Source of the DNA: Bacteroidales bacterium
GTDB lineage: Bacteria > Bacteroidota > Bacteroidia > Bacteroidales > Bacteroidaceae
Reading direction: 5' to 3'
DNA: 64,000 nucleotides
NCBI GenBank assembly: GCA_004557035.1
Contig: SFFB01000009.1
Coordinates: forward strand, 62,001-126,000
The notes beneath the pieces were generated by a model. The model worked only from the letters and a program-made list of their open reading frames with translations. It made no database searches and was not told the origin of the DNA. Positions 54,396 through 62,159 of this stretch are shown here, piece by piece; within the stretch, counting starts at the first letter, position 1, and each line of letters begins with the position of its first letter. Both the position numbers and the translations under genes were made by a program.

Positions 54396-54681
54396 AGAAT
54401 TTGAGCGGCTAAGAACGCCCTGAAAGGGCAACGAGACCATAGCTCAGGGCAGAGTGAGCGTAGCGAACGGCACCCTGGGTCGGAGTGGCCGATTATGTTC
54501 GCCCTGTAAGGGCAAAAGCATTAGATTAACCATCATATACCGGTCAGATATTTGAACTATAAATCTTTTGCCCTTACAGGGCGCATTGTTTGGGCCACGT
54601 TTACCCAGGGTGCCGGCGTCACTACGTGCCGCCTCTGCCCTGGGCTATGGTCTTGTTGGGCCGTGCTTGGCCGCTCAGCCC
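54386..54681. repeat. divergent family A-like inverted repeat (A-prime)
   Basis: The left arm (about 54396-54518) and right arm (about 54567-54681) surround a 48-bp AT-rich loop. Outer ends keep the GAGCGGCTAAG / CTTGGCCGCTCAG boundary and the GCCCTGAAAGGGC hairpin. The inner sequence is different: TAGCTCAGGGCAGAG, CACCCTGGGTC and CGCCCTGTAAGGGCAAAAG, each matched by its complement on the right. It shares architecture but little inner sequence with family A. Confidence 0.85.
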
Positions 54682-54726
54682 CTCGTGCCGGGGCCGCCGG
54701 GTGCTTGTTGACATTTTGACAGGAAG

Positions 54727-54870
54727 AAGACTAAAAGTCTAAGAGTTTGAGCGGTCAAGCCACTCTTTGTCTTTTTGTCTTTTTGTCTCTTTGTCTTTTT
54801 GTCTCTTTGTCTTTTTGTCTTTTTGTCTCTTTGTCTTTTTGTCTTTTTGTCTTTTTGTCTTTTTGTCTCT
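54727..54870. repeat. family C tract, longest GTCTTTTT version
   Basis: AAGTCTAAGAGTTTGAGCGG, then TCAAGCCACTCTTTG, then about 14 units of GTCTTTTT / GTCTCTTT. The frames are open in several directions because of the 8-bp period; those Lys/Asp/Gln- or Phe/Cys/Leu-rich ORFs are artefacts. Confidence 0.9.
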
Positions 54871-55059
54871 TTGAAAGATTTCGCCGCCGAAGTTAGCGAA
54901 AATATTGACGGCTTTTTGCTTTTTTTTAGACAAAATCGCGAGTTTTCAATCATCGGCCCATTTCTGACCACGAGCGGCCCCGTCGGTAAGGCTTGCCGTT
55001 TCGTCCGGGCCGGCCCTAAGAATTGTTTCATAAAAAACGTTTAAATCTAATCAAATTGC
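54871..55059. other. intergenic region before the permease promoter
   Basis: Nothing recognised apart from GC-rich stretches near 54970-55015. Confidence 0.35.
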
Positions 55060-55067
55060 TAACTTTG
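55060..55067 (+). promoter_or_regulatory. -7 box of the amino acid permease gene
   Basis: TAACTTTG matches TAnnTTTG, 33 bp before the ATG at 55101. No clear -33 box. Confidence 0.5.
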
Positions 55068-55100
55068 CAATTCAGAGAACCACAAAATGAAACTAAAACT

Positions 55101-56786
55101 ATGAGTTTGTTTGTCAGAAAGTCTGTTGACGCGCTGCTCAAAGAGGCCGAAAACGACGGCGGAAAGGGTATGAAGCGCGTGCTTGGCGCCCCCGGCCTCG
55201 TGGCCCTGGGCATTGGCGTCATCATCGGCGCCGGACTGTTTTCGGTCACGGGCGTCGTGGCTGGTCTCCATACCGGTCCGGCCATCACGCTGAGTTTCCT
55301 CATTGCCGCCGTGGCCTGCGCTTTTGCCGGTCTGTGTTATGCCGAGTTTGCCTCCATGATACCCATCTCGGGCAGTGCCTATTCCTATTCCTATCTTACC
55401 ATGGGCGAGCTCGTGGCTTGGATTATCGGTTGGGACCTCGTGTTGGAATATGCCGTGGCCGCTATGACCGTCAGCATCTCTTGGAGCCGCTATTTCTGCG
55501 AACTGATGGCCGGCTTCGGCTGGCATTTGCCGTATGAGTTCACCGCCTGTCCGGCCGAGGGCGGCATTGTCAACCTGCCGGCGATGATAATCGTCGTCTT
55601 GTTGTCGCTTATTCTCATGCGCGGCACCAAGGGCAGTGCGCGGTTCAACGACCTCATCGTCGTGCTCAAGATTGCCGTGGTGTTGGCCTTCATAGTGTTG
55701 GGCTTGAAATACATTCACACCGAAAATCTCACCCCCTTCGTGCCCGAAAACACCGGTCAGTTTGGCGCCTTCGGGTGGTCGGGCGTGTTGCGCGGAGCCG
55801 CCATTGTGTTTTTCGCCTATATTGGTTTCGACGCCGTCAGCACGGCCGCACAAGAGACTAAAAACCCGCGTCGTAACATGCCCATTGGCATACTCGGTTC
55901 GCTCTTTATCTGCACCATCATCTACATCCTTTTCGCTTTCGTTATGGTGGGAGTCGTGGACTATCACGTCTATGCCGGCGACACCGGTTCGATTGCTCCT
56001 GCCGCCATCGCCGTGCAGCATATGGGCGAGGTGGGGGCAAATGGCGTCGTCACCCCGGCCTATCCGGCCCTGAATATGGGCATCATCGTGGCTATCCTGC
56101 TCGGCTATTCCAGTGTCATACTCGTCATGCTGATGGGACAGAGTCGCGTGTTCTTCTCCATGAGCAAAGACGGTCTGCTGCCACCGCTTTTCTCTCATCT
56201 TCATGAACGTTTCCACACGCCGGCCCGCAGCAACCTCCTCTTCATGCTCTTGGTGAGCGTCTGTGCCGGCGTGGTGCCCGCCCAGATTGCCGGAGAGATG
56301 ACCAGCATCGGCACCCTGTTTGCCTTCTCATTAGTCTGCGTCGGTGTTATTGTGGTTCGTCGCACAATGCCCAATGCGCCTCGAGGCTTCAAGACGCCGC
56401 TTGTGCCCTACGTGCCTGCACTTGGCGTGATGTGTTGTGTAGGAATGATGCTTTTCCTCCCTGCAGAGACGTGGATACGACTGGTCATCTGGATGCTCAT
56501 CGGCCTTGACATCTACGCCAACTATGGCGTGACCCACAGCCGCATTGGCGGCGGCACCGTGCGTCGCCACGGGCAGACGCTGTTGAGCGGACTGGGCGTG
56601 GTGTTGGGCTTCCTCTGCATCCTCACCGGTTTCTGGCACCAGCAGACCGCCGGCTGGCAGGCCGACCGAACCATGCTCATCATCAGCGTCGTGTTTGGCG
56701 TGGTCCACATAGGCTATTTCCTTGTGCGCTTCAAGACAGTCAAGACGCCGGATGGCACAGACGGCGGACTGAAAACTTTGAAATAA
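55101..56786 (+). CDS. APC-superfamily amino acid permease, 561 aa
   Basis: The ATG at 55101 begins MSLFVRKSVDALLKEAENDG; the upstream frame crosses the promoter. The first membrane helix has the APC signature LVALGIGVIIGAGLFSVTG (about residues 34-52). About 12-14 helices follow, including FFAYIGFDAVSTAAQETKNPRRNMP (about 240-265 in two segments), which is typical of the cationic amino acid transporter/YfnA group. It would import amino acids by symport or exchange; the substrate is not evident. It is a single gene with its own promoter and a strong terminator. Confidence 0.9.
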   Translation: MSLFVRKSVDALLKEAENDGGKGMKRVLGAPGLVALGIGVIIGAGLFSVTGVVAGLHTGPAITLSFLIAAVACAFAGLCYAEFASMIPISGSAYSYSYLTMGELVAWIIGWDLVLEYAVAAMTVSISWSRYFCELMAGFGWHLPYEFTACPAEGGIVNLPAMIIVVLLSLILMRGTKGSARFNDLIVVLKIAVVLAFIVLGLKYIHTENLTPFVPENTGQFGAFGWSGVLRGAAIVFFAYIGFDAVSTAAQETKNPRRNMPIGILGSLFICTIIYILFAFVMVGVVDYHVYAGDTGSIAPAAIAVQHMGEVGANGVVTPAYPALNMGIIVAILLGYSSVILVMLMGQSRVFFSMSKDGLLPPLFSHLHERFHTPARSNLLFMLLVSVCAGVVPAQIAGEMTSIGTLFAFSLVCVGVIVVRRTMPNAPRGFKTPLVPYVPALGVMCCVGMMLFLPAETWIRLVIWMLIGLDIYANYGVTHSRIGGGTVRRHGQTLLSGLGVVLGFLCILTGFWHQQTAGWQADRTMLIISVVFGVVHIGYFLVRFKTVKTPDGTDGGLKTLK

Positions 56787-56817
56787 ATCGACAGCGTGGC
56801 TTAGCCGTACATATATC

Positions 56818-56860
56818 GGGGCCGTCTGTGACACAATTTGTGGCAGACGGCCCCTTTTTT
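56818..56860 (+). terminator. intrinsic terminator of the permease gene
   Basis: GGGGCCGTCTG and CAGACGGCCCC form a perfect 11-bp stem around a 15-nt loop, followed by six T, 31 bp past the stop. Confidence 0.92.
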
Positions 56861-56928
56861 ATTCTGAAAATTTCTCGAAGGCTTTTTTGAGAGACGAAAA
56901 ACGACCTGGCGAAGCGGTCGTGGCAGAA

Positions 56929-57048
56929 AATAATTGCGGGAATAAGGCCGGTTTTTGCTGGAATAAGGCCGGGGAAAACTCTTCTTATGCCCGTAAAACA
57001 CCTCAAGTCAACAAAAATGGCCCTCGGGCGGGCCCTTCTATTCTTCTT
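56929..57048 (-). repeat. family B element copy 6 (diverged)
   Basis: On the minus strand: GGGCC-cgcccga-GGGCC hairpin and T-run (about 57048-57012), then TTTTACGGGCATAAGAAGAG, TTTTCCCCGGCC and two units of the form GGCCTTATTCC. The ATAAGG theme is kept but the GACAG part is lost. Confidence 0.7.
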
Positions 57049-57099
57049 TACACCAAAAATAACCGTTTCGCCACGCCGAAACAAAGACAAAACGCCACG

Positions 57100-57127
57100 A
57101 AAAAAGTCCGAACTTGATGGTCCGGAC
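57100..57127 (-). terminator. intrinsic terminator of cdd
   Basis: On the minus strand GTCCG...CGGAC forms a stem followed by six T, about 30 bp past the cdd stop. Confidence 0.7.
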
Positions 57128-57157
57128 TTGATGGGGTGAGCATGGCTCGTCACGCCT

Positions 57158-57631
57158 TCAAAATGAGACAAACGCAAACGGCAGGAGGTCGCTGACGCTG
57201 GGAATTTCGACCACCTCGTCACTGCCATAGAGCAACACGCGGAGACGGCAGCCAAAGCGGGCTTCGGCTTGCAACAACACCTGCCGACAGGCGCCGCAAG
57301 GCGATATGGGTCGGGCCGTCAAACGGCCGTCGGTGTCCCGGGCGGCAATGGCGATGGTCTCGGGAGCCTCGTGGGGATGACGGCTTCCGGCATAAAACAT
57401 GGCACAACGCTCGGCACACGTGCCGGAGGGGAAGGCCACGTTCTCTTGGTTGCTGCCCACTACGACCACGCCGCTCACCAGCCTCACTGCCGCGCCCACA
57501 CGGAAGTGGGAATAGGGCGCATAGCTGGTCTCGGTGGCGCCGATGGCGGCCTCTATAAGTTGGCGGTCGGCCTCGGCGAGTTCGTCGGGCTGCAAAGAGC
57601 GGTAGGCGATGGTGAGCGTCTTGTTGGTCAT
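57158..57631 (-). CDS. cdd: cytidine deaminase, 157 aa
   Basis: The ATG at 57631 begins MTNKTLTIAYRSLQPDELAE. Zinc and catalytic motifs are CAERCAMF (CAE, about residues 70-72) and PCGACRQ (about 108-114). The substrate loop SHFRVGAAV (about 42-50) and NQENVAFPSG are also present. It converts cytidine and deoxycytidine to uridine forms in pyrimidine salvage. The length suits the homotetrameric type. It follows nagA after 86 bp that hold a strong GC-rich hairpin. Confidence 0.93.
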   Translation of the reverse strand: MTNKTLTIAYRSLQPDELAEADRQLIEAAIGATETSYAPYSHFRVGAAVRLVSGVVVVGSNQENVAFPSGTCAERCAMFYAGSRHPHEAPETIAIAARDTDGRLTARPISPCGACRQVLLQAEARFGCRLRVLLYGSDEVVEIPSVSDLLPFAFVSF

Positions 57632-57664
57632 AATGTCTGATTTTTTGAACGGCCAATAGATAGA

Positions 57665-57710
57665 GGAGCCGACGGGTGGAGGCGGCACTGCCGCTCCGCC
57701 TGCCGGCTCC
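57665..57710 (-). promoter_or_regulatory. GC-rich hairpin between nagA and cdd
   Basis: GGAGCCG pairs perfectly with CGGCTCC, and the inner part (GTGGAGGCGG / CCGCTCCGCC) extends the stem with few mismatches. There is no T-run, so it may be an mRNA processing or stability element, not a terminator. Confidence 0.45.
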
Positions 57711-57717
57711 CAATTTG

Positions 57718-58872
57718 TCAGAGATCGTTGCGCACCACGCGTCCCATTTGCATCACAAACTTGATGTTCTGGTCGGCGTCGAGCATGATGATGTCGGCAT
57801 CTTTTCCGGTTTCGAGCGTACCTTTGCGGTCGAGGATGCCCATGATGCGTGCCGGGGTCTCGGAGGCCATGCGGCAAGCGTCTTCGAGCGGAATGCCGGC
57901 TTGCTGCACGCAGGTGCGGATGAGGCGGTCCATCGTGGCGATGCTGCCGGCGAGGGCTGAGCGGTCGGCGAGCTTGCACACGCCGTCTTCGAGGATGACG
58001 CGGGGGTCGAAAGCAGCGTCGCCGTGGGTGCAGCTGCAAGCCAATGAGTCGGTGACGAGAGCCGTTTTCTCCACGCCCTTGATCTGATAGATCATGCGCA
58101 GCATGACGGGAGGCACGTGGATGCCGTCGGCAATCATTTCGACCGTCATATTCTCTTCGGCGAAAATGCTTTCGACGGTGCCGGCGGTCTTGAACTCACG
58201 GTTTTTGTAGACCACGGGCATGGCGTTGTAGAAGTGGGTGGCGTGAGTCATACCGGCCTCGTTGGCGGCGTGAACGTCGTCGTAGGTGGCACGCGTATGG
58301 GCGATGGAGGGCAAAACGCCGTGGTGGCAGCAAGACTTGATGAAGTCTACCGAGCCGGGCAGTTCGGGCGCTTCGTCCCAACGTTTGAGGCAGGGACTTT
58401 CTTTCAAAATCTTGTTGTATTCTTCGGGCTGGGGTGCCTTAATCCATTCGGGAATTTGCGCACCGGCCTGTGCGGGATTGAAATAGGGGCCTTCGAGGTG
58501 CAGACCCATCACGGGGCTGTCGGGCTCGTCCATGAGTTTCTGGCATGTCTTGACGGCGGCCTCTATCATTTCGACAGTCGACGACGAGAGAGTGGGATAG
58601 ATGGCTGTGGTGCCGTTTTGGAGGTGAGCGTCTACGGCCACGCGGAAGGCTTCTTCGGTGCCTTCCATGAAGTCGCGGCCACCACCGCCGTGTACGTGCA
58701 GCTCAATGCCACCGGGCACAACATCGGCACCGCCGGCGTCTATGATTTCGGCGTCTACAACGTGGAGATCGGAGGGAAGAACGGCCTTGATTTTGTTGCC
58801 GTCCACTACGAGCGAACCGCCCTCGAGCCAACCTTGTGGCGTGAGTATGCGGCCATTTACAATCTGTTTCAT
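57718..58872 (-). CDS. nagA: N-acetylglucosamine-6-phosphate deacetylase, 384 aa
   Basis: An amidohydrolase barrel with the metal motif HVHGGGGRDFMEG (about residues 59-71). Glu is in GLHLEGPYFNPAQAGAQ (about 125-141), and metal His residues are in IAHTRA and THATHFYNAM. IADGIHVPP and the catalytic Asp in LVTDSLA follow. It removes the acetyl group from GlcNAc-6-P during amino-sugar recycling or catabolism. It lies 71 bp downstream of cdaA on the same strand. Confidence 0.93.
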   Translation of the reverse strand: MKQIVNGRILTPQGWLEGGSLVVDGNKIKAVLPSDLHVVDAEIIDAGGADVVPGGIELHVHGGGGRDFMEGTEEAFRVAVDAHLQNGTTAIYPTLSSSTVEMIEAAVKTCQKLMDEPDSPVMGLHLEGPYFNPAQAGAQIPEWIKAPQPEEYNKILKESPCLKRWDEAPELPGSVDFIKSCCHHGVLPSIAHTRATYDDVHAANEAGMTHATHFYNAMPVVYKNREFKTAGTVESIFAEENMTVEMIADGIHVPPVMLRMIYQIKGVEKTALVTDSLACSCTHGDAAFDPRVILEDGVCKLADRSALAGSIATMDRLIRTCVQQAGIPLEDACRMASETPARIMGILDRKGTLETGKDADIIMLDADQNIKFVMQMGRVVRNDL

Positions 58873-58943
58873 AGTCGTTTGTGGTTTAAAGGGTTATTTG
58901 AATGAAATGGTATTAGTGCTTGTATGTCAGTTTGTTGTATGTT

Positions 58944-59729
58944 TTATTTCGGCCACTCTGACGTGAGCAGGCTTTCGAGACTTTCGGGGGTGAGTTTGAG
59001 GCGGAACTGTCCCCCAAAGGCCATGGAGATGCTGCCGGTCTCTTCAGAGACGATGACGGCCAGGGCGTCGCTCTTTTGGGCTATGCCGAGGGCTGAGCGG
59101 TGGCGCAGACCGAGCGACTTGGGTATGTCGAGGTCGTGACTGACGGGAAGGATGCAGCCGGCGGCTTTGATGCGACCGGAAGACACCACGACGGCACCGT
59201 CGTGAAGGGGACTGTTTTTGAAAAACAGGTTTTCGAGCAGGCGCTGGCTGATGGCTGCATCGATGACTTCTCCCGAACGGATGACGTCGACCAACAGGTC
59301 GCGACGCTGAATGATGATGAGGGCTCCCACCTTTTGTCGGCTCATGTTGATGCAGGCCATGACGATCGGCAACACTTCCTGGCGGTGGGTGGCGTCGGTG
59401 CCGCCGCGCTTGCGGAAATTGAAGACGCGGCTCAACCACCAGCCACGCCGCCGTGAACCGATGTCGGAAAACGCCCGTCGTATTTCTTCCTGAAACAAAA
59501 TAATCAAAGCGATGGCACCCACATTGACCAGCTTGTCCATGATGCTGCCCAAAAGGCGCATTTCAAAGACTCCCGTCACCACAAGCCACGACAAGACAAA
59601 GAGAATGATGCCGTAGAAAATCTTGTCGGAGCCCGACTCGCGCATAAGGCGATATATATAAAATAGGAGTAGGGCGACGGCAATGATGTCGATGACGTCG
59701 ATGATGCCAAAAGAAATCATGGAGAGCAT
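58944..59729 (-). CDS. cdaA: diadenylate cyclase CdaA (c-di-AMP synthase), 261 aa
   Basis: Three N-terminal transmembrane helices (about residues 9-28, 38-56, 63-80) are followed by the DAC domain with the catalytic DGA in NSPLHDGAVVV (about 175-185) and RHR in SLGLRHRSALGIA (about 209-221). It makes cyclic di-AMP from two ATP at the membrane. The gene follows folP after 40 bp, an order often seen in Bacteroidota. No CdaR or GlmM gene is adjacent, unlike the Firmicutes arrangement. Confidence 0.95.
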   Translation of the reverse strand: MLSMISFGIIDVIDIIAVALLLFYIYRLMRESGSDKIFYGIILFVLSWLVVTGVFEMRLLGSIMDKLVNVGAIALIILFQEEIRRAFSDIGSRRRGWWLSRVFNFRKRGGTDATHRQEVLPIVMACINMSRQKVGALIIIQRRDLLVDVIRSGEVIDAAISQRLLENLFFKNSPLHDGAVVVSSGRIKAAGCILPVSHDLDIPKSLGLRHRSALGIAQKSDALAVIVSEETGSISMAFGGQFRLKLTPESLESLLTSEWPK

Positions 59730-59769
59730 AAGCGTGGGGGCTTAGAGTAGGAGAGAATGGGTGAAGGCG

Positions 59770-60615
59770 TTAACGTGCCTCGGCAATGGCTTGATAGATT
59801 TTGACGGTCTGCACGGCTTCGGCCACGTCGTGGACCCGCAAGATGTGGGCTCCGGCGAGCAGCGAAGCCATATGGAGCGCCGTGGTGCCGCCCAGCGACT
59901 CGGATGGCGTGAGGTCGAGCAGGCGGTAGATCATAGATTTGCGCGAGATGCCCACGAGCAGCGGCAGGTCGAAAGCGGCGAAGTCGGCGAGGTGGGCCAT
60001 AAGGTGGTAGTTGTGGGTCAGCGTTTTGCCGAAGCCAAAGCCCGGGTCAAGGATGATGTCGTTCACGCCGAGGCTGTGGAGTCGGTCTATGCGACGGGAG
60101 AAATAGAGGGCCATTTCGGCGAGCAGGTTGTCGTAGGTGGGGTCTTGCTGCATGGTGGAGGGAGTGCCTTGCATGTGCATGAGGATGTAGGGCACACCCA
60201 GCCGCGCCACTGTCTGAAACATACGGTGGTCCATTTCACCGCCCGAGATGTCGTTGATGATATCGACTCCAAATTCTTCCACACACATACGGGCCACGTC
60301 GGCACGAAACGTGTCTACGGAGACAATCGCCTCGGGAGCTTCGCGGCGCAACAGCGAAAGTCCGCGGCGCAGACGGGCCATTTCTTCGTCGGCCGGCACG
60401 TCGTCGGCACCGGGACGCGACGAGTAGGCACCGACGTCAATCATCGTGCCGCCTTGGGCGATGATGGCCTGTACGCGCTCGATGATTTCAGCCTCAGAGT
60501 GCTTGCGGCTGTCGGCATAAAAAGAGTCGGGAGTGAGATTGAGAATGCCCATCACCTGTGGCCGTGCAAGTGAGAAAAGTCGGCCGTGGCAGTTGAGCGA
60601 ATAGGGGAAAGACAT
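59770..60615 (-). CDS. folP: dihydropteroate synthase, 281 aa
   Basis: The ATG at 60615 (MSFPYSLNCHGRLFSLARPQ) is chosen because the longer frame runs through the promoter. Motifs are VMGILNLTPDSFYADS (about 21-36), DVGAYSSRPGA (about 61-71), SVDTFRADVA and ILDPGFGFGKT. It joins p-aminobenzoate to the pterin pyrophosphate in folate synthesis and is the sulfonamide target. It is the first gene of the folP-cdaA-nagA-cdd cluster and is divergent from murF. Confidence 0.95.
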   Translation of the reverse strand: MSFPYSLNCHGRLFSLARPQVMGILNLTPDSFYADSRKHSEAEIIERVQAIIAQGGTMIDVGAYSSRPGADDVPADEEMARLRRGLSLLRREAPEAIVSVDTFRADVARMCVEEFGVDIINDISGGEMDHRMFQTVARLGVPYILMHMQGTPSTMQQDPTYDNLLAEMALYFSRRIDRLHSLGVNDIILDPGFGFGKTLTHNYHLMAHLADFAAFDLPLLVGISRKSMIYRLLDLTPSESLGGTTALHMASLLAGAHILRVHDVAEAVQTVKIYQAIAEAR

Positions 60616-60687
60616 AAAGGCTGCTAAGGTTTTCGGTATGTGATAGGTTTGAGGTGGAGTCTCTTCGACTTTTTGCTGACACACAGA

Positions 60688-60695
60688 CAAAATTA
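60688..60695 (-). promoter_or_regulatory. -7 box of folP
   Basis: TAATTTTG on the minus strand matches TAnnTTTG, about 72 bp before the folP ATG. Confidence 0.45.
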
Positions 60696-60715
60696 GTGAG
60701 AATATTCGTGACGCG

Positions 60716-60746
60716 TTTAATCTTTCGTGAAAAAAGCGTATTTTTG
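60716..60746 (+). promoter_or_regulatory. promoter of murF
   Basis: TTTA (60716-60719), 19 nt and TATTTTTG (60739-60746) are close to the Bacteroidota consensus. The leader to the ATG at 60846 is about 95 nt. Confidence 0.6.
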
Positions 60747-60845
60747 CGGTTGTATTCATCAAAAAGCCACCTCGCATCCCGCCCTTGTCGCCCTTTTCGT
60801 GCCACGCAGCAGCAGAGAGGGAGGGGCCGACGAGGCGCAAACCTT

Positions 60846-62141
60846 ATGACAGACATCCCATCATTATACAAGCTTTTCTGCACTCATCCCACCATCACCA
60901 CAGACACGCGCCATTGCCCCGAAGGCTCCATCTTTTTTGCACTCAAAGGTGCTTCGTTCGACGGCAACGACTTTGCCAAAGCCGCGCTTGAGCAGGGCTG
61001 TGCCTATGCCGTGGTGGACAAGAAGGGCCTCGACGACGACGAGCGTCTCATCCACGTGGCCGACGTCTTGAAAACACTTCAAGAACTCGCCGCCCATCAT
61101 CGTCGCCAATTGCGCACACCCATCGTACAAATCACGGGTACCAATGGCAAGACCACGACCAAGGAACTGACGGCTGCCGTGCTCAGCCGAAAGTTCAACG
61201 TGCATTTCACCCAAGGCAATTTCAACAACCATATCGGAGTGCCCAAAACCTTGCTCGCCATGACGCCGCAACACCAGGTGGCCGTGGTGGAGACGGGAGC
61301 CAACCATCCCGGTGAAATTGCCGAACTCAGCAAGATTGTCGACGCCGACTGTGGCCTTATCACCAACATCGGCGTGGCCCACATTGAAGGGTTCGGGTCT
61401 ATCGAAGGTGTGGCCAAAACCAAGGGCGAACTCTACGATTATCTGAGGCAAAAGCCGGGTAGCCTCATCTTCCTGCACGCCGACAATCCCCGGCTTGCCG
61501 GAATGGCAGAGGGACTGGACTCCTATAAATATGGACTCGCCGGAAAGGGTTACGACATTGAGGGAGAAGTGACCGGTTGCTCGCCTTTCCTGGCATTGAA
61601 ATGGCGCCGAAGGGGAGGAGAGTGGCACGAAGTGCAGACCCATCTCATCGGAGCCTACAACTGCGACAACGCCTTAGCCGCCGCTGCTGTGGGATGCCAC
61701 TTCGGCGTGAACGAAAACGACATCACGGCCGCTTTGGCCGACTATGTGCCGAGCAACAACCGCTCCGAACTCAAGGAGACCGGTCGCAACAGCCTTATCA
61801 TAGATGCCTACAACGCCAACCCCACCAGTATGAAGGCTGCGCTCGACAATTTCGCCCTCATCCCTCATCCCCACAAAATGATGATACTCGGCGAAATGCG
61901 TGAGTTGGGCACTGTCTCGGCCGAAGCCCACCAGAAGCTTGCCGCTCAGGCCGAAGCGATGGGTTGTGAGGCCGTTTGGCTCGTGGGTGAAGCCTTCGCC
62001 GGTTGTGCACCCTCGCTCCGTCACTTTGCCGATGTGGAAGAGGTGAAACAACAACTCACAGAGCAGTCCGTCGAAGGCCGGCTCATTCTCATCAAAGGCA
62101 GCAACGGCACACGCCTCTTCACCCTGCCCCCACTGCTCTGA
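60846..62141 (+). CDS. murF: UDP-N-acetylmuramoyl-tripeptide:D-Ala-D-Ala ligase, 431 aa
   Basis: The ATG at 60846 begins MTDIPSLYKLFCTHPTITTD. Mur-ligase motifs are the P-loop TGTNGKTTTKEL (about 98-109), GANHPGEI, LITNIGVAHIEGFGS, and the C-terminal NNRSELKE and DAYNANPTSMKAAL. It adds D-Ala-D-Ala to the peptidoglycan precursor in the cytoplasm. The next gene begins 18 bp later. The upstream frame without ATG crosses the murF promoter. Confidence 0.95.
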   Translation: MTDIPSLYKLFCTHPTITTDTRHCPEGSIFFALKGASFDGNDFAKAALEQGCAYAVVDKKGLDDDERLIHVADVLKTLQELAAHHRRQLRTPIVQITGTNGKTTTKELTAAVLSRKFNVHFTQGNFNNHIGVPKTLLAMTPQHQVAVVETGANHPGEIAELSKIVDADCGLITNIGVAHIEGFGSIEGVAKTKGELYDYLRQKPGSLIFLHADNPRLAGMAEGLDSYKYGLAGKGYDIEGEVTGCSPFLALKWRRRGGEWHEVQTHLIGAYNCDNALAAAAVGCHFGVNENDITAALADYVPSNNRSELKETGRNSLIIDAYNANPTSMKAALDNFALIPHPHKMMILGEMRELGTVSAEAHQKLAAQAEAMGCEAVWLVGEAFAGCAPSLRHFADVEEVKQQLTEQSVEGRLILIKGSNGTRLFTLPPLL

Positions 62142-62159
62142 CGATTAGACCACTCCAGG

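Noticed and set aside
54675..55044. ORFs of low complexity on both strands (Lys/Asp/Gln-rich or Phe/Cys/Leu-rich)
   Set aside because: They are read through the 8-bp tandem repeat, which stays open in several frames; no start signal or family match.
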